64,000 nt of DNA from CAZICM01 sp964537685. Lineage in GTDB: Bacteria; Myxococcota_A; Polyangia; Polyangiales; Polyangiaceae. The translations under genes were made by a program, and so were the position numbers. The notes under the pieces were generated by a model that saw only the letters and a program-made list of their open reading frames with translations, ran no database searches and was not told the DNA's origin. Location: the NCBI GenBank assembly GCA_964537685.1, contig CAZICM010000030.1, forward strand, positions 1 through 64,000, given 5' to 3'. Positions within the stretch are counted from its first letter, which is position 1. Each line of letters begins with the position of its first letter. Positions 36,865 to 45,057 of this stretch are shown piece by piece.

Positions 36865-37629
36865 ATGAAACTCTCCGATACCCGAATCATTGTCACTGGT
36901 GCAGCTTCGGGGCTTGGCCGTCACTACGCTTTAAGGCTCGCTGAAGCCGGAGGCCAGGTGACCGCCGGCGATGTGAACGAGGACGGCCTGGCTTCGCTTG
37001 CACAAGAAAGTGCTTCTTTTTCCGGCAAAATTCATACACGCCGCCTCAATGTGGCCGATGAAGCCGATATCGGCGCGTTTGTCGCCTTTGCCCAAAGCTC
37101 CATGGGCGGACTCAATGGCTTGATCAACAACGCGGGCATTCTCCGCGATGGCCTGTTGGTTAAAAAAGACCGTTCCACAGGGGCGATTACCAAACTGTCG
37201 CGCGAGCAATGGCAGGCGGTGATCGATGTGAACCTAACGGGCGCGACGTTGATGGTGCGCGATGTCGCGGCGAACATGGCCGAGCGGGGCGAAAAGGGCG
37301 TGATTGTGAATATCAGCTCGATTGCCCGCCATGGAAACCGTGGACAGTCCAATTATTCGGCGGCAAAAAGCGCGCTGGCCACGAACACAAAAACATGGGC
37401 GCTGGAATTTGCGCCTTTTGGGATTCGGGTGGGCGCGGTGGCGCCCGGAATGGTGGAAACGCCGATGACCCAAGGCATGAATCAAAAAGCCCGGGATGCG
37501 CTTGTTGCGAATATTCCCGTGGGAAGAATCGGCCTGCCTGAGGATATTTGGCTCGCTGTGCGCTTTATTATCGAGTGTGACTACTTCAATGGCCGTACCA
37601 TCGATGTGGATGGTGGCCTGGCAATGTAA
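36865..37629 (+). CDS. Short-chain dehydrogenase/reductase (FabG-like)
   Basis: The 254-residue NAD(P)-dependent oxidoreductase has the cofactor motif TGAASGLG at 11-18, NNAG at 88-91, catalytic Ser in NISSIARHG, and Tyr164/Lys168 in YSAAK. The end has VAPGMVETPM and FFNGRTIDVDGGLAM-like sequence. Substrate is a hydroxyacyl or other secondary alcohol, not determined. GAGGAACG precedes the ATG at 36865; a longer reading overlaps the lipoprotein on the other strand. Confidence 0.93.
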   Translation: MKLSDTRIIVTGAASGLGRHYALRLAEAGGQVTAGDVNEDGLASLAQESASFSGKIHTRRLNVADEADIGAFVAFAQSSMGGLNGLINNAGILRDGLLVKKDRSTGAITKLSREQWQAVIDVNLTGATLMVRDVAANMAERGEKGVIVNISSIARHGNRGQSNYSAAKSALATNTKTWALEFAPFGIRVGAVAPGMVETPMTQGMNQKARDALVANIPVGRIGLPEDIWLAVRFIIECDYFNGRTIDVDGGLAM

Positions 37630-37684
37630 GACCCATTTCTTTTATTGAAAAAAGAGCCTCGCTCATCCGGCTAGGGCTTGACGG

Positions 37685-37719
37685 TTGTTGTTATTGAAAA
37701 CTATATTCAACATCAACAA
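37685..37719 (+). promoter_or_regulatory. 35-base palindrome at the bfd start
   Basis: The left arm TTGTTGTTATTGAA (37685-37698) and right arm TTCAACATCAACAA (37706-37719) match at 12 of 14 positions across a 7-nt centre, AACTATA. It ends two bases before the bfd ATG, where no ribosome site is seen. The likely role is a repressor operator for iron control or an RNA hairpin. Confidence 0.6.
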
Positions 37720-37721
37720 CG

Positions 37722-37943
37722 ATGTACGTCTGCCTTTGCTTAGGGGTCTCGGATCACGAAATCCGGCGTTTGGTTAGGGATGGCGTCTGTTCGGCCGCCG
37801 AAGTGATGAAGTGCTCGGGCGCGGGGACCAAATGCGGGAGCTGTGTTTCGGAAATTGAGGGTTTGGTCAACGGCGGAGGGACGCCCGAAAAATCGGCGCT
37901 TCACCGTCTGCCGATATGCCCGCCTCAGTCGAACGCTGCTTAG
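37722..37943 (+). CDS. bfd: Bacterioferritin-associated ferredoxin
   Basis: The 73-residue [2Fe-2S] protein has ligands Cys4, Cys6, Cys38 and Cys41 in the CxC...CxxC arrangement (YVCLCLGVSDHEI, GTKCGSC). Bfd reduces bacterioferritin to release stored iron, and the bacterioferritin gene follows. The C-terminal 20 residues (LPICPPQSNAA) are unconserved. Confidence 0.92.
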   Translation: MYVCLCLGVSDHEIRRLVRDGVCSAAEVMKCSGAGTKCGSCVSEIEGLVNGGGTPEKSALHRLPICPPQSNAA

Positions 37944-38062
37944 CGCCGCTTGTTCTTATTGAAAGCGACTTTCCCTTACATAGGCGGCCAAGCACTAACA
38001 AACATTAAAAAAGCCGTATCCCGCCTACAAAAATTAAAACATCGATACTAAGGTCTGCGCTT

Positions 38063-38082
38063 GAGGCGCCCGGGGACGCCTC
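38063..38082 (+). other. Short hairpin before bfr
   Basis: GAGGCG (38063-38068) pairs with CGCCTC (38077-38082) across an 8-nt loop in the 5-prime region of bfr. No T-tract follows, so it is not a terminator. Confidence 0.35.
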
Positions 38083-38126
38083 ATCATCAACCCACGCGCG
38101 TGCTTCGCGGCAAGGCAAGGTGTTCC

Positions 38127-38597
38127 ATGAAGGGTGCAAAAGAGATCATTGATGTGCTGAATGAGGTGCTGGCGGCTGAACTGGTTGCGATCAATCAGTA
38201 TTTTTTGCACGCGAAGATGTGCGCCAATTGGGGCTTTACGGGGATCGCCAATAAAACGCGGACCGAGTCGATCGGTGAGATGAAGCATGCGGAGGCGGTG
38301 ATCGATCGCATTCTGTTTTTGGAGGGTCTGCCCAATCTGCAGCGGCTCGACAGGTTGCGTATCGGGCAGTCGGTGGCCGAGCAATACAAGTGCGATCTCG
38401 ATCTCGAATACCTCGCGGTAAAAAGGCTGAACGACGGTATCGCGCTCTGCAGGGAAAAAGGCGATCGGACAACGGAGTCGCTGCTCGCGAAGATCCTCGA
38501 GGATGAAGAGAACCATGTCGATTGGCTGGAGACTCAGCTCGGGCTGATTGAGAAGATCGGTGAGCAGGCTTATTTGGCCGAGCAGATCCGCCCTTGA
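38127..38597 (+). CDS. bfr: Bacterioferritin
   Basis: The 156-residue haem ferritin stores iron. All ferroxidase ligands of E. coli Bfr are present: Glu18, Glu51, His54, Glu94, Glu127 and His130, and the haem ligand Met52. Length matches the family. AAGGTGTTCC precedes the ATG at 38127. It lies 183 bases after bfd. Confidence 0.96.
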   Translation: MKGAKEIIDVLNEVLAAELVAINQYFLHAKMCANWGFTGIANKTRTESIGEMKHAEAVIDRILFLEGLPNLQRLDRLRIGQSVAEQYKCDLDLEYLAVKRLNDGIALCREKGDRTTESLLAKILEDEENHVDWLETQLGLIEKIGEQAYLAEQIRP

Positions 38598-38672
38598 GAT
38601 GTTTCTGGAAGGCTTTTTCGGCCAGCCATTTCCCCGCCCGATGTCCAGCGCCTATCTGATTTGGGGGACCGT

Positions 38673-40028
38673 ATGCCCAAAATCTTAATCGTCGATGATC
38701 AGCGAAATATGAGGGTCACGCTTGCCATGATGCTGCGCAACGCGGGGTACGAGACCGACGAGGCGAGCGATGGAAAGGCGGCGCTGGAACTGGGAGCGCA
38801 CGGGGCTTACGACGTTGTGCTGACGGATCTGCGTATGGGCGGTTTTGATGGGCTGGGTGTTCTGCGGGCGATTAAGGAATCGAGCCCGATGACCGAAGTC
38901 ATTGTGATGACCGCCTATGGGACGATTGAGAGCGCGGTGGAGACGATGCGGCTCGGGGCTTTTGACTACATTCAAAAGCCTTTTTCCGAGCAGGAATTGC
39001 TGATGAAGGTGGAGCGGGCGCTGGCGAACCGGCGGCTGAGCGGCGAGGTGCAACTGCTCGCGAATGAGTTTCGGGAGCGGTACAAGTTTGAGAATGTGAT
39101 TGGGCGTTCGCAGGCGATCCGCGAGGTGCTGGGGCGCATTGTGCGGGTCGCGCCGACGGATGCGACGGTGCTGATTACGGGCGAGAGCGGGACGGGCAAA
39201 GAGCTTGTTGCAAAGGCGATTCATGCCAACAGCAAGCGGGCGGATCGGCCATTTGTGCCGGTGAATTGCGCGGCGATTACGGAGACGCTGCTGGAGAGCG
39301 AGCTGTTTGGGCATGCGAAGGGCGCGTTTACGGGCGCCGTGACGGCACGCAAGGGTTTGTTTGAAGAGGCGGACGGCGGAACGTTTTTCTTCGATGAAAT
39401 CGCGGAAACGCCGCTGACATTTCAGGCAAAGCTCTTGCGTGCCATTCAAGAGAATGAAATTCGGAGGGTCGGCGAAAATAAGCCGATTCGCGTGAATGTG
39501 CGCATCATCGCGGCGACCAACCAAGACTTGATGACGGCGGTTGCGGAGAAGCGTTTTCGTCAGGATTTGTATTACAGGCTGAATGTGGCGCGTTTCGTGC
39601 TGCCGCCCTTGAGGCAGCGAAAAGAAGATATTCCGGCGCTGTTTGAGTTCTTTTTGGATAAGTACAACCGCAAGATGCACAAGCGCGCGCGGGCCGCGGA
39701 AGGCGCTGTGGAAGCGCTGATGAACTACGATTTCCCAGGCAATATCCGGGAGCTCGAGAATATGGTCGAGCAGGCTGTGGCCTTTTCGGATGAGCGGCCG
39801 GTTACGGCGGACGATATTTTGCCGGCGGTTCCCAATACGCCTCACACGCCTTCAACGGGCAGAACGCTTTCGGTGGCGGTCGATGCGGCGGAGCGGCAGG
39901 CGATTGAAAACGCGCTTCGGGAGTGCGATGGAAGCCGTGAAAAAGCTGCGGATATCCTGGGTGTGAGCGCGACGACGCTGTGGCGCAAAATGACGCGGCT
40001 CAATATTAGTTACCCTCACAGTTCGTGA
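38673..40028 (+). CDS. NtrC-family sigma-54-dependent response regulator
   Basis: The 451-residue regulator has a receiver domain with phosphoacceptor Asp52 (VVLTDLRMGG) and Lys104, and an AAA+ domain with Walker A GESGTGKE at 170-177. The sigma-54 contact motif GAFTGA is at 217-222, and NFPGNIRELENMVEQAV-type sequence ends the domain. A Fis-type helix-turn-helix closes the protein (ENALRECDGSREKAADILGVSATTLWRKM, in parts). Its kinase is not adjacent; the globin-type kinase 11 kb upstream is one candidate. ATG 38673 is preceded by TTGGGGGACCGT. Confidence 0.94.
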   Translation: MPKILIVDDQRNMRVTLAMMLRNAGYETDEASDGKAALELGAHGAYDVVLTDLRMGGFDGLGVLRAIKESSPMTEVIVMTAYGTIESAVETMRLGAFDYIQKPFSEQELLMKVERALANRRLSGEVQLLANEFRERYKFENVIGRSQAIREVLGRIVRVAPTDATVLITGESGTGKELVAKAIHANSKRADRPFVPVNCAAITETLLESELFGHAKGAFTGAVTARKGLFEEADGGTFFFDEIAETPLTFQAKLLRAIQENEIRRVGENKPIRVNVRIIAATNQDLMTAVAEKRFRQDLYYRLNVARFVLPPLRQRKEDIPALFEFFLDKYNRKMHKRARAAEGAVEALMNYDFPGNIRELENMVEQAVAFSDERPVTADDILPAVPNTPHTPSTGRTLSVAVDAAERQAIENALRECDGSREKAADILGVSATTLWRKMTRLNISYPHSS

Positions 40029-40032
40029 TTTT

Positions 40033-41133
40033 GTGCGCACGGATCTGCTCGATTATGAGCTTCCCGAGGAGCTGATCGCTTCGCATCCCACGCCGGAGCG
40101 GGATGGGGCGCGGCTGCTTGTTTTGCCGCGTGACGAAGGCGATATGGAGCACCGGATGGTGCGGGAGCTGGATGCTCTTTTGCCTTCGGATGCGCTGCTT
40201 GTGGTGAACGATACGCGGGTGATTCCGGCGCGGCTGCTTGGGCATAAGCGGGGTTCGGGCGGGAAGGCCGAGATTCTTCTCGTGCAGCGCGCCGATGCGC
40301 ATGAAGGCCATGAACAAGGTCGGGCGCAAATCTGGACGGCGATGGGAAAGGCTTCCAAGGGGCTGAAGCCGGGGATGGAAATCGCTCTGGACGCAGAGGA
40401 TTTGCTGACGGTCCGGGTGCTCGAAAGGCATGAAGGGTCGGCGCTGATTTCGGTGCAGCTTGTGCCGGCGCCTTCGATTTCCGTCGATGAAGCTCTCGAT
40501 CGGCTCGGTCATGTACCGCTTCCGCCTTATCTAAAACGCGGCGATGAAATGAGCGATCGGGAGCGATATCAAACGGTGTTTGCGCGGGCGCCGGGCGCCG
40601 TTGCTGCTCCCACGGCTGGGCTTCATCTGTCCGATGCTTTGCTTTCGCGCATCCAAGCAAAGGGTATTCGCATCGCGCCGATTACGCTGCATGTCGGGCT
40701 GGGCACCTTTCAGCCTGTTTCGGCCGAAGATCTCGATCAGCACGAGATGCACAAAGAGTGGTTTTCTATTTCACCTGAGACAGCGAATGCGATCGCCGGT
40801 GCCCGCGCCTCGGGGGCGCCCGTGATCGCGGTCGGTACAACCGTTGTGCGCACACTGGAGAGCGCCGCGGATGCCGGCCGGCCTGGATATGTGCGCGCAA
40901 TGCACGGTGAAACAAGGCTTTTAATTCAACCCGGATTTCAATTCCGCATCACCGATGCGCTGCTCACCAACTTTCACTTGCCCCGCTCCACACTGCTCGC
41001 GCTCATCTTTGCGTTTGCGGGACGGGAGCGCATTCTTTCGGCCTACCGGGAGGCGATCGCACATCGCTACCGCTTCTTTTCCTACGGCGACGCAATGCTG
41101 ATCCGCCCCTCTTCATGGAGATTTTGTGTATGA
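40033..41133 (+). CDS. queA: tRNA ribosyltransferase-isomerase QueA
   Basis: The 366-residue enzyme transfers the ribosyl part of S-adenosylmethionine to preQ1-tRNA to make epoxyqueuosine. Family features are YELPEELIASHPTPERDGARLLV, DALLVVNDTRVIPARL, FARAPGAVAAPTAGLH and LHVGLGTFQPV, and TNFHLPRSTLLALIFAFAG near the end. The start is GTG at 40033, 5 bases after the regulator stop. Its TGA overlaps the tgt ATG (ATGA). Confidence 0.96.
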   Translation: MRTDLLDYELPEELIASHPTPERDGARLLVLPRDEGDMEHRMVRELDALLPSDALLVVNDTRVIPARLLGHKRGSGGKAEILLVQRADAHEGHEQGRAQIWTAMGKASKGLKPGMEIALDAEDLLTVRVLERHEGSALISVQLVPAPSISVDEALDRLGHVPLPPYLKRGDEMSDRERYQTVFARAPGAVAAPTAGLHLSDALLSRIQAKGIRIAPITLHVGLGTFQPVSAEDLDQHEMHKEWFSISPETANAIAGARASGAPVIAVGTTVVRTLESAADAGRPGYVRAMHGETRLLIQPGFQFRITDALLTNFHLPRSTLLALIFAFAGRERILSAYREAIAHRYRFFSYGDAMLIRPSSWRFCV

Positions 41134-42254
41134 GCGAAGGCCGCACACCGGGCTTTTCTTTTTCGGTGCTGGCGCGCGATGGACATGCGCGGGCAGGACT
41201 GCTTTCAACACCTCACGGTGAAGTTCCAACGCCTACGTTTATGCCTGTGGGAACGCAGGGCAGCGTCAAAACGCTGACGCCGGCGGAAGTCGCGAACACA
41301 GGCGCGCGCATCGTGCTCGGCAACACTTACCATCTGTGGCTGAGGCCCGGAGAAGACATCGTTGCGAAGGCCGGGGGCCTGCATGCCTTTACGCGGTGGC
41401 CTCATGCGATGCTCACGGATTCAGGGGGATTTCAGGCTTTTTCGCTCGCCGACATCCGCACGCAGCACGAAAATGGATTTGTCTTCCGATCGCATCTCGA
41501 TGGATCGAAACGCGAGCTCACGCCTGAAATTGCGATGGCGGTGCAGGGCAAGCTGGGCGCCGATATCGCGATGGCGCTCGATGTATGCCCGCCTGGAGAC
41601 GCCGCGCGAAAAGACATCGAAGACGCCTGCAAGCGCACGACCTTGTGGGCCAAGCGCTGCCTTCAATCCAAGCGGCCCGATCAAGCGCTGTTCGGAATCG
41701 TTCAAGGCGGAACGCATGTCGATCTCAGGCTCGCTCACGCCGCCGAAATATGCGCGATGCCCTTCGATGGAATTGCTCTTGGAGGATTCTCTGTCGGCGA
41801 GCCCATCGAAAAAATGCACGAGGCGCTCGGTGAGATTGCCCATGCGCTGGATACCGAACGGCCTCGTTATTTGATGGGCGTCGGCACACCGAAGGATTTG
41901 ATCATTGCCATCGGTGCAGGGGTGGACATGTTCGATTGCGTGCTTCCGACGCGCAATGCAAGAAACGGCCAGGCGCTGCTCAAGGGAGGCCGGGTTGTGA
42001 TTAAACAGGCTCAATATAAAGAGGATTTCGGGCCTCTCGATCCTGCGTGTGATTGTCCAACCTGCACGGGAGGTTATTCTCGGGCGTATTTAAGACATCT
42101 GTACATCGCAGGTGAAATCCTGGTGCTGCGCCTCTTCACCGAGCACAATCTGCATCTGTACGGGCGATTGGTAAAAGAAGCCCGAAAAGCGATTGAAGAA
42201 GGCCGCTACCAAGAATTCGCGAAGGAGTGGCTAATACCTTCCGCCGAACGCTAA
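41130..42254 (+). CDS. tgt: Queuine/preQ1 tRNA-ribosyltransferase
   Basis: The 374-residue enzyme swaps guanine-34 of GUN-anticodon tRNAs for preQ1. It has the acid/base Asp97 in TDSGGFQAFSL, the nucleophile region VDMFDCVLPTRNARNGQ, and a Cys4-type zinc site in CDCPTCTGGYSRAYLRHL. ATG 41130 overlaps the queA stop and has GGAGATTTTGT before it. queA-tgt operons are usual. Confidence 0.96.
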   Translation: MSEGRTPGFSFSVLARDGHARAGLLSTPHGEVPTPTFMPVGTQGSVKTLTPAEVANTGARIVLGNTYHLWLRPGEDIVAKAGGLHAFTRWPHAMLTDSGGFQAFSLADIRTQHENGFVFRSHLDGSKRELTPEIAMAVQGKLGADIAMALDVCPPGDAARKDIEDACKRTTLWAKRCLQSKRPDQALFGIVQGGTHVDLRLAHAAEICAMPFDGIALGGFSVGEPIEKMHEALGEIAHALDTERPRYLMGVGTPKDLIIAIGAGVDMFDCVLPTRNARNGQALLKGGRVVIKQAQYKEDFGPLDPACDCPTCTGGYSRAYLRHLYIAGEILVLRLFTEHNLHLYGRLVKEARKAIEEGRYQEFAKEWLIPSAER

Positions 42255-42390
42255 GACCAGCAAATCAAGGCAAACAACGAAATGTGTGGGCTGCGCTGGA
42301 TCGGACTCCCCAACGCCCATAAAACCGTCGTAATCTTCACGCCAAAATCGCCCGAACCCATCATCACCATTTCTTAGCTCGCTCTGCCGG

Positions 42391-44586
42391 ATGAAATTCA
42401 GTTGCGACAAGTGCCAAGCCAGATACCAGGTGCCCGACGATAAAGTCGCCGGAAAAACCCTGCGTATGACCTGCCGTAAATGCGGCCATCCGATCGAGGT
42501 GCGAGCCATAATCGGCCCAAGCAGCGCATCACCAAGCGGGACACCCAATGACGCCTCCAAACCCGGCGCACCCGCTCCTGAAGCTGTATCGCCCACGGTG
42601 GCAGACGCCGGCGGCGATTCAACAGCTTCCACGGCCCCCGCAGTTCAGCGGCCCTCGAACCCACCCTCGCGGCCCCAAAGCCCCGAGGTGAATCCTTCGA
42701 TTATTTCTTCGCGCTCGGCACATCAGACGGGCCAGTTTCGTTCCTTTCCCTCGCTCAACGCGTTCGTGCCCTCCAGCTCGCCGGCCGCGCCGAGTCCTGC
42801 CGCCGCCGCGGCTCTTGCCCAACAGCCTCCCCCTCCCAGTCAACCGGGGGCGCGAAGGCCCGTCAGCATCCTGCCGCCTCCCTTGCCCGCCGGCGATTCC
42901 GAGGGCGGAGCAGCACCATCGGCACAACCACAACAAGCTCCGCCCGAGGAGTCGGCCCGCGACATTCCCGCTGACAGCGATGGCAATAGGCCCGCGCGTG
43001 TGCCTTCGGTGCGCCCAGGCATGCTGGCTTATCCAGCAATGCCAATTCCTCCCAATTCAGCCGCCGCCGAAACCAGGCAGACCCCAAAACCCGAATCGCA
43101 ATTCGAAATCCTTCAGGCCGCGTCCCCCAGAGCGGAAGCGTCTGAAACGACCGAAGAGGACGATTCCGTCGTCACTCGGCGAGCCAACGAGCTCGCGGAC
43201 ATGATGAACGCCCCTTCCCCCGATCAGCCTGCCGCCCCTTCACAGCTCCAGCCAAGCCGAGAGCCTCTTCCAAGCGCTCCAGATAACCAAGAGCCTATTC
43301 CTCTGGAACGGCGAACTTCCATTCCCCCGGCTCCACCCGCAGAGCAAAGAAGCTCTGGACCGCCCTCTCTTCCTCAACGAATTTCGGCGAATGCTCCGCC
43401 TCCTTCGGGACGCATTTCTGCGAACCCGCCGCCGCCTCCTCCTCAGCGCATTTCCAGTAACGGACCGCCTTCAGGGCGCATTTCTGCGAACCCGCCGCCG
43501 CCTCCTCCTCAGCGCATTTCCAGCAACGGACCGCCTTCGGGACGCATTTCCGCCAACCCTCCGCCCCCGCCGCCTTCGGGACGCATTTCTGCCAATCCTC
43601 CGCCTCCTCTCCCTCAGCGGATCTCGGCCAATCCTCCGCCTCCTCTCCCTCAGCGGATCTCGGCCAATCCTCCACCTCCTCTCCCTCAGCGGATCTCGGC
43701 CAATCCTCCACCACCGCCATCGGTTCGCACGCCGGCCACACCCCCACCTCCCTCTGGCCGCGCCCATCTACCCCCGCTCGGAGCGCCTCCCACCCTCGCT
43801 CAACCCCAAGCCTCGGCCCCTCCGCCCTCCGTCCGTCCGGCCCCGCAGCGGGTTTCCGCTCCTCCGCCCCTGCCCCTTAAAGCAGCAGCCCCCAAACTTC
43901 TCCCCGAAGAACCGATCGCTCCCGCCGAGGCAGCCCCGCCGCCCGAAGAGCCCGTCCCCGCATCCACCGAAAGCCCCCAAGAGGCCGCTCCCATCCTCCG
44001 CCCCAAACGCCGCCGCGGCCTGCATCCCATGGCCTATGCGTTTATTGCCATGTCCGCGGTATTTGGAGGAGTCGCTGCATTTGTCCTCCTCTATCCCCCA
44101 ACGGTACCGGCCCTTCCGGCAGCCCCAAGCGGAACGCTCACTCAAACACCCACCCAAACGCCCACGGAAGACCCATCCAACGCGATTCTTCCCGTAGCTA
44201 CCGTATCACCGGGAAGCCCTGATCCAAGCGCTCAGCCCGCACCCCCGGCAGAACCAAGCATCAGCCCTGAATTACCCAAATCCAATGCGCGTTCCCTTTC
44301 AAACAAGGATGTAAACGACGTAATCGCCCAAAACCAGCCGATGATCCTAAGAAAATGCTGGCAACCCGCCCTAGAAGCGAAAATTGGAGGAGGTCCCTCG
44401 GCGAGAATCAACGCTACACTGCTGGTGGGAGACAGCGGGAAAGTCGAATCCGTCACCGTAGGCGGCTCGGAAAGAGACTATCCGGGGCTATCCACATGCA
44501 TAGCGAATCGCATCCGCCTGTGGAAATTTCCATCGGCGGGAGGCAAGACCAATGTGACCATTCCTTTTGTATTTTCCGGCCCTTAA
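42391..44586 (+). CDS. AgmX/PglI-type zinc-ribbon, proline-repeat, TonB-like protein
   Basis: The 731-residue protein has an N-terminal MJ0042-type zinc ribbon (Cys5, Cys8, Cys28, Cys31). A disordered Pro/Ala/Ser region follows, with repeats of the RISANPPPPPPQ and RISSNGPPSG type at about 330-445. One membrane segment is at about 548-570 (AYAFIAMSAVFGGVAAFVLL), and a C-terminal TonB-like domain ends LLVGDSGKVESVTVGG and CIANRIRLWKFP. This matches AgmX/PglI proteins of myxobacterial adventurous gliding. It likely spans the envelope and couples the membrane to periplasmic partners. Monocistronic. Confidence 0.87.
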   Translation: MKFSCDKCQARYQVPDDKVAGKTLRMTCRKCGHPIEVRAIIGPSSASPSGTPNDASKPGAPAPEAVSPTVADAGGDSTASTAPAVQRPSNPPSRPQSPEVNPSIISSRSAHQTGQFRSFPSLNAFVPSSSPAAPSPAAAAALAQQPPPPSQPGARRPVSILPPPLPAGDSEGGAAPSAQPQQAPPEESARDIPADSDGNRPARVPSVRPGMLAYPAMPIPPNSAAAETRQTPKPESQFEILQAASPRAEASETTEEDDSVVTRRANELADMMNAPSPDQPAAPSQLQPSREPLPSAPDNQEPIPLERRTSIPPAPPAEQRSSGPPSLPQRISANAPPPSGRISANPPPPPPQRISSNGPPSGRISANPPPPPPQRISSNGPPSGRISANPPPPPPSGRISANPPPPLPQRISANPPPPLPQRISANPPPPLPQRISANPPPPPSVRTPATPPPPSGRAHLPPLGAPPTLAQPQASAPPPSVRPAPQRVSAPPPLPLKAAAPKLLPEEPIAPAEAAPPPEEPVPASTESPQEAAPILRPKRRRGLHPMAYAFIAMSAVFGGVAAFVLLYPPTVPALPAAPSGTLTQTPTQTPTEDPSNAILPVATVSPGSPDPSAQPAPPAEPSISPELPKSNARSLSNKDVNDVIAQNQPMILRKCWQPALEAKIGGGPSARINATLLVGDSGKVESVTVGGSERDYPGLSTCIANRIRLWKFPSAGGKTNVTIPFVFSGP
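43378..43715 (+). repeat. Tandem repeats coding the Pro-rich linker
   Basis: Direct near-identical units of about 27-33 bp (GGACGCATTTC, CCGCCGCCTCCTCCTCAGCG, CAGCGGATCTCGGCCAATCC) encode the RISANPPPPP stretch. The reading frame is preserved. Purely coding variation. Confidence 0.8.
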
Positions 44587-44652
44587 ATCTTAGGCAAGAA
44601 AAAAGAAACAAGCCCTTCCCAACACCTTTAACCTAGGCTAAAAGAGCCCCCC

Positions 44653-45057
44653 ATGACCGAGCGAAAAATTCGAATCCTCATCGCAAAACCGGGCCTGGAC
44701 GGACACGATCGCGGAGCTAAAGTCGTTGCGCGCGCTCTCCGGGACGCCGGATTTGAAGTGGTCTACACGGGTTTGCATCAAACGCCCGAAATGATCGCCG
44801 CAGCCGCAGTCCAAGAAGACGTCGACGCCGTGGGCCTCTCTATTATGTCGGGCGCTCACAACACGCTATTTCCCGCCGTTGTCAATGCCCTTCGCGCCCA
44901 AGGCGCAGACGACGTCGTTGTATTCGGCGGTGGTATTATACCTAACGAGGACATTGCCCGGCTGCAGGAGGCCGGCGTCAAGGGACTGTTTACTCCAGGA
45001 ACACCGCTTTCTCATATCGTCGAATGGGTGAATAAAAATGTAAGTCCCCATGCGTAG
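44653..45057 (+). CDS. B12-binding (methylmalonyl-CoA mutase small-subunit-type) protein
   Basis: The 134-residue cobalamin-binding domain has the DxHxxG motif D16-G-H18-D-R-G21 for the lower axial base, LSIMSGAHNTL and GGGIIPNEDI as further family motifs. It resembles the separate C-terminal subunit of methylmalonyl-CoA or ethylmalonyl-type mutases. The catalytic large subunit is not in the window. It is convergent with the first DUF2169 gene, directly adjoining. Confidence 0.92.
   Translation: MTERKIRILIAKPGLDGHDRGAKVVARALRDAGFEVVYTGLHQTPEMIAAAAVQEDVDAVGLSIMSGAHNTLFPAVVNALRAQGADDVVVFGGGIIPNEDIARLQEAGVKGLFTPGTPLSHIVEWVNKNVSPHA

Noticed and set aside
43378..43715. CRISPR-like array
   Set aside because: Units are short, adjoining and in-frame coding for Pro-rich peptide; no unique spacers.
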